Source: Thermocrinis sp. (GTDB lineage: Bacteria > Aquificota > Aquificia > Aquificales > Aquificaceae). Taken from it: a DNA stretch of 64,000 nucleotides. Below the pieces are notes generated by a model. The model saw nothing but the letters and a program-made list of their open reading frames with translations, had not been told where the DNA came from and searched no databases. The position numbers were made by a program, and so were the translations under genes. Positions 59,255 to 64,000 of the stretch are shown piece after piece. Position 1 is the first letter of the stretch. The number at the start of each line of letters is the position of its first letter. The DNA is taken from positions 22,304 to 86,303 of the forward strand of contig JAPYWH010000003.1 in assembly GCA_028276475.1 (NCBI GenBank). Direction: 5' to 3'.

Positions 59255-60599
59255 CGGGGCGAGGGGACTTGAACCCCCGACCTTCGGCTCCCGAAGCCGA
59301 CGCGCCACCACCTGCGCCACGCCCCGTCATGAAACCCAAAATCTTTTCACGCCATTCTTGTGCCAAAAATTTTACCTTTTCTTGGTCTATGGTCTTTAGC
59401 TCTCTTTTTTCCATAAGAATTTTTCCCTTGCATACCACCGTGTCAATATCCTCCGCATTGGCACTGTACACCCACTGGGAGATGGGCTCATAAAGAGGTT
59501 GCCAGTGTGGTGCATCCGCATTAACCAGTATAAAGTCTGCGTCGTAGCCTTCTTTTAGCCTTCCCCCTTTTATGCCAACCGCACGAAAGCCGTTTTCAGT
59601 GGCGATCATCAGAGCGGTCTGTGCATTCATCGCCTTTGCATTAAGGCTTGCACCCTTTTGCAGTTTAGCCATCAAGGACATTTCCTCGTGCATGTTGAGG
59701 TTATCGTTGGAAGCGGCACCGTCGGTGCCAAGGCACACATGAATGCCCCTCTTAACATAATCCCAAATAGGTGCTATACCCGACGCAAGTTTTAGGTTGC
59801 TCTCTGGACAGTGTAGCACTTTAACTTCCCTTTCTTTGAGTATTTCCCTCTCCTCTTCTGTGGTCCATACCACATGGGCACAGAGCCATCTTTGGTCCAA
59901 AATGCCCAACTTTTCCAAGTGCATAACGGGTGTGTTTCCGTAAGCCTCTTTTATCCTCTCCACCTCCTCTTGAGTTTCCGCCAAGTGGGTGTGAATATAA
60001 ACATCCTCCTCCCTTGCGGTTTCATAAACTTTCCTCAGTGTGGAAGTTCCGCAGGTGTAGGGTGCGTGAGGGCAAAGAACGGGGAAGACAAGTTCTTCTC
60101 CCTTGAAAGCCTTCACAAACTCCTTTGCCCTTTTTATGTATTCCTCTGGCGTTTTTGCCACTTTGGTGGGAAAGTCAAGGATGCCAAAGCCAAGACCAAC
60201 TCTCACTCCCACCTCTTTTGCCACCTCCCCCACCACCTCTTCAAAAAAATACATGTCCATAAATAGGGTTGTTCCGCTTCTTATGCCCTCCGCCAGGGCT
60301 ATAAGGGTGCCGTCTTTAACAAACTCCGGAGAGACAAACTCCCCCTCCAACTTCCATATAACCTTCTGTAGCCAATCCATGAGGGGCAGGTCCGCACCGA
60401 GCCCCCTCAAAAGGGTCATGGGTAGATGGGTGTGCATGTTTGCAAAGGATGGGAAAAGTAGCTTTCCCCCTGCCCTTAGGACCTCTTTAGCGGGCTTTTC
60501 CTCCTCCCCAAGGTAGGCGATCTTACCATCCTTTATGCCCACGTTCAACTTTTTTCCAAGGGAGACTACAAAGGCGTCCTCTACAAGAAGGTCAAACAT
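59247..60599 (-). CDS. Amidohydrolase (MTA/SAH deaminase / cytosine deaminase-like)
   Basis: LLFPSFANMHTHLPMTLLRGLGADLPLMDWL; YIHTHLAETQEEVERI; GTDGAASNDNLNMHEEMSLMAKL. The reading frame continues through tRNA-Pro before stopping. Confidence 0.9.
   Translation of the reverse strand: MFDLLVEDAFVVSLGKKLNVGIKDGKIAYLGEEEKPAKEVLRAGGKLLFPSFANMHTHLPMTLLRGLGADLPLMDWLQKVIWKLEGEFVSPEFVKDGTLIALAEGIRSGTTLFMDMYFFEEVVGEVAKEVGVRVGLGFGILDFPTKVAKTPEEYIKRAKEFVKAFKGEELVFPVLCPHAPYTCGTSTLRKVYETAREEDVYIHTHLAETQEEVERIKEAYGNTPVMHLEKLGILDQRWLCAHVVWTTEEEREILKEREVKVLHCPESNLKLASGIAPIWDYVKRGIHVCLGTDGAASNDNLNMHEEMSLMAKLQKGASLNAKAMNAQTALMIATENGFRAVGIKGGRLKEGYDADFILVNADAPHWQPLYEPISQWVYSANAEDIDTVVCKGKILMEKRELKTIDQEKVKFLAQEWREKILGFMTGRGAGGGASASGAEGRGFKSPRPDA
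59254..59326 (-). tRNA. tRNA-Pro (anticodon CGG)
   Basis: CGGGGCG...CGCCCCG acceptor; anticodon arm TCGGC-TTCGGGA-GCCGA; GGGGGTTCAAGTCCCCT T arm. Confidence 0.94.
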
Positions 60600-60604
60600 A
60601 ACTC

Positions 60605-61576
60605 TTAGTATATCACCCCCGCACGGAGTATATCGTGCATGTGGACTATGCCAATGGGTCTTTTCTCCTCATCCACCACAATGAGGACGGTTATCTTGCG
60701 GTCCTCCATTCTCCTTAGGGCTTCCGCTGCCAACTCTTCCATCCTGGCAGTTTTGGGATTTGTGGTCATGGCATCCTTAGCCAAGCTGTTGTTTAGGTCC
60801 CCACCCCGGTTTATGAACCTTCTAAGGTCCCCGTCGGTGATTATACCCACAAGCCTTCCCTCCTCATTTACCACTGCTACAGCCCCAAAGCCCTTGCTGG
60901 TGATCTCTACAACCACCTCTTTCATTGAACCTGTTTCTTTAACAATGGGCACCTCTTCCCCCGTATGGCAGAGTTCTTTAACTAGCTTTAGCTTTCTACC
61001 CAATGCACCCGCAGGATGTCTGAGGGCAAAGTCCTTCTCTGTAAAACCCCTGAGTTCTAAAAGCACCATAGCCAAAGCGTCCCCCAAAACCAGGGCGGAC
61101 GTGGTTGAAGTGGTTGGCGCTAAGTTCAGGGGGCAGGCTTCCTTGGAAACCCCCAAAAATATATGCACATCCGAGTGCTTTGCTAAGGTGGAGTTTGGGT
61201 TGTTGGTAACGGATATGAGCTTGGTGCCCAAGAGCTTTATGTATGGAAGAAGTGCCAAAACCTCCGCAGATTCTCCACTGTTGGAGAAGGCTAAAACCAC
61301 ATCTTTACTTTCCACCACTCCCAAATCTCCATGAAGGGCTTCTGAGGGATGAAGATAGTGGGAGGGAGTGCCCGTGGAAGATAGGGTTGATGCGACCTTT
61401 TGGGCTATGTGTCCCGACTTTCCAACGCCCGTGGTTATAACCTTTCCCTCACAGTTCAGGATAAGCTCAACCGCCCTGACAAAGGAATGGTCTAACCGTT
61501 CCGAAAGTTTTGAGAGCTCTTGCGCCTCCTCCTCTATTACCCTTTTAGCCTTACGGATGATCTCCTCAGAGTTCAT
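60605..61576 (-). CDS. kdsD: D-arabinose-5-phosphate isomerase (KpsF/GutQ; SIS plus CBS domains)
   Basis: [60 protein letters not shown]; two CBS domains. Confidence 0.94.
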   Translation of the reverse strand: MNSEEIIRKAKRVIEEEAQELSKLSERLDHSFVRAVELILNCEGKVITTGVGKSGHIAQKVASTLSSTGTPSHYLHPSEALHGDLGVVESKDVVLAFSNSGESAEVLALLPYIKLLGTKLISVTNNPNSTLAKHSDVHIFLGVSKEACPLNLAPTTSTTSALVLGDALAMVLLELRGFTEKDFALRHPAGALGRKLKLVKELCHTGEEVPIVKETGSMKEVVVEITSKGFGAVAVVNEEGRLVGIITDGDLRRFINRGGDLNNSLAKDAMTTNPKTARMEELAAEALRRMEDRKITVLIVVDEEKRPIGIVHMHDILRAGVIY

Positions 61577-62103
61577 TCACCCTTTTTGTAGTTCTCTATA
61601 CCCTCTTTGATCTCCTCTATGGCGAACTGCACACCTTTGAACCCTTCCACCTTTACCCACTTGCCCGGTTCCAGCTCCTTGTAGTGTTCAAAAAAGTGCT
61701 TGATCCGGTCCAGCAGTGCCTTGGGTAAATCATCCACGCTCTTTATCTCGTCAAAGGTTGGGTCTATCTTTGAGTGGGGCACCGCTATAAGCTTTGTATC
61801 CACACCCTCTTCATCCCTCATCTCCAAGCCACCTATAGGTCTGCACCTTATCACACTGCCGGGTGCCACGGGATACCTTGATACCACCAAAACATCCACC
61901 GGGTCCCCATCGTCCGCCAGGGTCTGAGGAATAAAGCCGTAGTTGAAAGGATAATGCATGGCTGTAAATAAAAACCTATCCACAAAGACCGCACCCGTCT
62001 CCTTGTCCAGTTCATACTTTATGGGGCTGTCTTGGGGGATCTCCACAACCACATAAATGTCCTCTGGTGGGTTTTTACCGGCGGGTATTTTCTTTATTTC
62101 CAT
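61573..62103 (-). CDS. ppa: Inorganic pyrophosphatase
   Basis: [61 protein letters not shown]. Confidence 0.97.
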   Translation of the reverse strand: MEIKKIPAGKNPPEDIYVVVEIPQDSPIKYELDKETGAVFVDRFLFTAMHYPFNYGFIPQTLADDGDPVDVLVVSRYPVAPGSVIRCRPIGGLEMRDEEGVDTKLIAVPHSKIDPTFDEIKSVDDLPKALLDRIKHFFEHYKELEPGKWVKVEGFKGVQFAIEEIKEGIENYKKGE

Positions 62104-62166
62104 CTTTCCTCCTCCGAGAGCAATATTATACCCTAACGCAGAATTGTGATATAATTTTTAATCTGA

Positions 62167-62239
62167 GCTGGCGTAGCTCAGCAGGCAGAGCGCGGGATTT
62201 GTAATCCCGCGGGCGTGGGTTCAAGTCCCACCGCCAGCT
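62167..62239 (+). tRNA. tRNA-Thr (anticodon TGT)
   Basis: GCTGGCG...CGCCAGC; CGGGA-TTTGTAA-TCCCG. Confidence 0.95.
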
Positions 62240-62248
62240 TCAGGCTCA

Positions 62249-62332
62249 GGAGGGGTGGCCGAGCGGCCAAAGGCAGGGGACTGTAAATCCCCCGGGCTCC
62301 GCCCTGCGCAGGTTCGAATCCTGCCCCCTCCA
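62249..62332 (+). tRNA. tRNA-Tyr (anticodon GTA)
   Basis: GGAGGGG...CCCCTCC; loop CTGTAAA; long variable arm. Confidence 0.94.
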
Positions 62333-62337
62333 CTTTA

Positions 62338-62409
62338 GCGGGCGTAGCTCAGTGGTAGAGCAGCTGCCTTCCAAGCAGCAGGCCGCGGGTTCGAGTCCCG
62401 TCGCCCGCT
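62338..62409 (+). tRNA. tRNA-Gly (anticodon TCC)
   Basis: GCGGGCG...CGCCCGC; GCTGC-CTTCCAA-GCAGC. Confidence 0.95.
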
Positions 62410-62422
62410 TTTGCAAACAAAG

Positions 62423-62497
62423 AGCCCAGGTAGCTCAGCAGGCAGAGCACACCCTTGGTAAGGGTGAGGTCGCCGGTTCAAGTCCGGTCCTGGGCTT
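62423..62497 (+). tRNA. tRNA-Thr (anticodon GGT)
   Basis: AGCCCAG...CTGGGCT; CACCC-TTGGTAA-GGGTG. Confidence 0.94.
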
Positions 62498-62516
62498 AAA
62501 ATCAGGAGGTTATAGC

Positions 62517-63734
62517 ATGGCAAAGGAGAAGTTTGTAAGAGAGAAGGAGCATGTGAACGTGGGAACCATAGGGCACGTAGACCATGGCAAATCTACCTTA
62601 ACTTCTGCCATAACCTGTGCCCTTGGTGCAGGCGTTCTGCCGGGCGGTAAGGCAAAATGCATGAAATACGAAGAGATAGACAAGGCACCCGAAGAAAAAG
62701 AAAGAGGCATCACCATCAACATAACCCACGTGGAGTATGAAAGTGCCAAAAGACACTATGCCCACGTGGATTGCCCAGGGCACGCAGACTACATAAAGAA
62801 CATGATCACGGGCGCTGCCCAGATGGACGGTGCCATCCTTGTAGTATCCGCCGCCGATGGACCCATGCCCCAAACAAGGGAACACGTCCTGCTTGCAAGA
62901 CAGGTTAACGTTCCATACATTGTAGTCTTTATGAACAAGTGCGACATGGTGGATGACCCAGAACTATTGGACTTGGTGGAGCTTGAAGTGAGGGAACTAT
63001 TGAGTAAATACGAATTCCCTGGGGACGATGTGCCAGTGATAAGGGGTTCCGCCTTAGGAACTCTGCAGGAGTTGGAAGCAGGAAAGCCAGACAAGTGGTG
63101 CAATGCCATAGTGGAACTTTTGAACGCTATGGATGAATACATACCCACACCCGTGAGGGAATCAGACAAACCCTTCTTGATGCCCATAGAGGACGTATTT
63201 ACCATTTCAGGTCGTGGAACGGTGGTGACAGGAAGGGTAGAAAGAGGAACCCTAAAGCCCGGTGAGGAAGTGGAGATAGTAGGACTTAGGGAGGAGCCAC
63301 TAAAGACAGTGGCAACATCCATAGAGATGTTTAGGAAGATCCTTGATGAGGCACTTCCTGGGGACAACATAGGAGTGCTGTTGAGGGGAGTGGGTAAGGA
63401 TGATGTAGAAAGAGGTCAGGTTTTGGCAAAGCCGGGTAGCGTGAAGCCTCACAAGAAGTTCAGGGCACAGGTGTATATTCTCACCAAGGAAGAGGGAGGA
63501 AGGCACAGTCCGTTCTTTGTCAATTACAGACCGCAGTTTTACTTTAGGACTGCGGACGTGACGGGAGTGGTGGTGAAGTTGCCCGAAGGACAGGAGATGG
63601 TAATGCCCGGGGACAATGTGGAGCTTGAGGTGGAGTTGATAAAGCCCATAGCTATGGAGGAGGGATTGAGGTTTGCCATAAGGGAAGGTGGTAAGACCGT
63701 TGGTGCGGGCGTTGTTATAAAAATACTTGATTGA
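62517..63734 (+). CDS. tuf: Elongation factor Tu
   Basis: [81 protein letters not shown] upstream. Confidence 0.98.
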   Translation: MAKEKFVREKEHVNVGTIGHVDHGKSTLTSAITCALGAGVLPGGKAKCMKYEEIDKAPEEKERGITINITHVEYESAKRHYAHVDCPGHADYIKNMITGAAQMDGAILVVSAADGPMPQTREHVLLARQVNVPYIVVFMNKCDMVDDPELLDLVELEVRELLSKYEFPGDDVPVIRGSALGTLQELEAGKPDKWCNAIVELLNAMDEYIPTPVRESDKPFLMPIEDVFTISGRGTVVTGRVERGTLKPGEEVEIVGLREEPLKTVATSIEMFRKILDEALPGDNIGVLLRGVGKDDVERGQVLAKPGSVKPHKKFRAQVYILTKEEGGRHSPFFVNYRPQFYFRTADVTGVVVKLPEGQEMVMPGDNVELEVELIKPIAMEEGLRFAIREGGKTVGAGVVIKILD

Positions 63735-63744
63735 GGTGTGAAGG

Positions 63745-63903
63745 ATGGCAGCGGTAAGAGAAGTTGTGGTTTTAGCATGCACTGAGTGTAAGAGGAGAAA
63801 CTATTCCACCACAAAGAATAAGCAAAAGAAACCCCAAAGGTTGGAGCTTAGAAAGTATTGCAAGTGGTGTAAAAAGCATACATTACACAGAGAGGTGAAA
63901 TAG
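63745..63903 (+). CDS. rpmG: 50S ribosomal protein L33
   Basis: Translated directly: [52 protein letters not shown]; follows tuf, not in ORF track. Confidence 0.93.
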   Translation: MAAVREVVVLACTECKRRNYSTTKNKQKKPQRLELRKYCKWCKKHTLHREVK

Positions 63904-63975
63904 GGGCACTAGCTCAACTGGCAGAGCGCGGGACTCCAAATCCCGCGGTTGGGGGTTCGAGTCCTCCGTGCCCCG
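63903..63975 (+). tRNA. tRNA-Trp (anticodon CCA)
   Basis: GGGGCAC...GTGCCCC; CGGGA-CTCCAAA-TCCCG; tuf-rpmG-trpT context. Confidence 0.94.
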
Positions 63976-64000
63976 TATGGAGAAAAAATGGAAAGGATAA

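Noticed and set aside
62352-62516. Long N-terminal extension of the EF-Tu ORF in the track
   Set aside because: The extension translates tRNA-Gly and tRNA-Thr. The true start is ATG 62517 with an AGGAGGT SD.
1-64000. CRISPR array, rRNA operon or prophage
   Set aside because: No regularly spaced direct repeats, no rRNA sequence and no phage structural genes were seen.

Overview
This 64 kb window is dense, protein-coding, chromosomal DNA. Gene content and protein style point to a thermophilic Aquificales-type bacterium (Hydrogenobacter/Thermocrinis-like); that assignment is inference. I support about 75 CDS and 9 tRNA genes. The content is mainly housekeeping: mnmE-rho, dnaJ-hspR, trxA-trxB, flagellar export genes (flhB-fliR-fliQ-fliP-fliO-fliL and flhA-flhF-flhG), dxr, mraY, dnaN, gcvPB, tyrS-lpxD, accD-scpA, rpmA/rplU, heptosyltransferase/waaA/kdsD, ppa, and a tRNA cluster followed by tuf-rpmG-trpT. 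Accessory content is small: a putative type II restriction-modification pair, a TnpB/OrfB remnant with hairpins, and a 164-bp MITE-like element with perfect 16-bp terminal inverted repeats. The best leads are: (i) a tRNA-Pro gene nested in the 3' end of an amidohydrolase CDS and touching the waaA start codon; (ii) recurrent -10-like boxes 6-10 nt upstream of start codons, suggesting leaderless mRNAs, some with overlapping divergent -10 elements; (iii) nearly every convergent gene pair overlapping or abutting; (iv) a Gln-saturated lipoprotein in a putative thermophile; (v) a membrane protein plus tandem receiver-like protein operon; (vi) a hairpin/SD-sequestering structure in front of rplU; (vii) an apparent frameshift in a CDF transporter gene. 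No CRISPR array or rRNA was seen.
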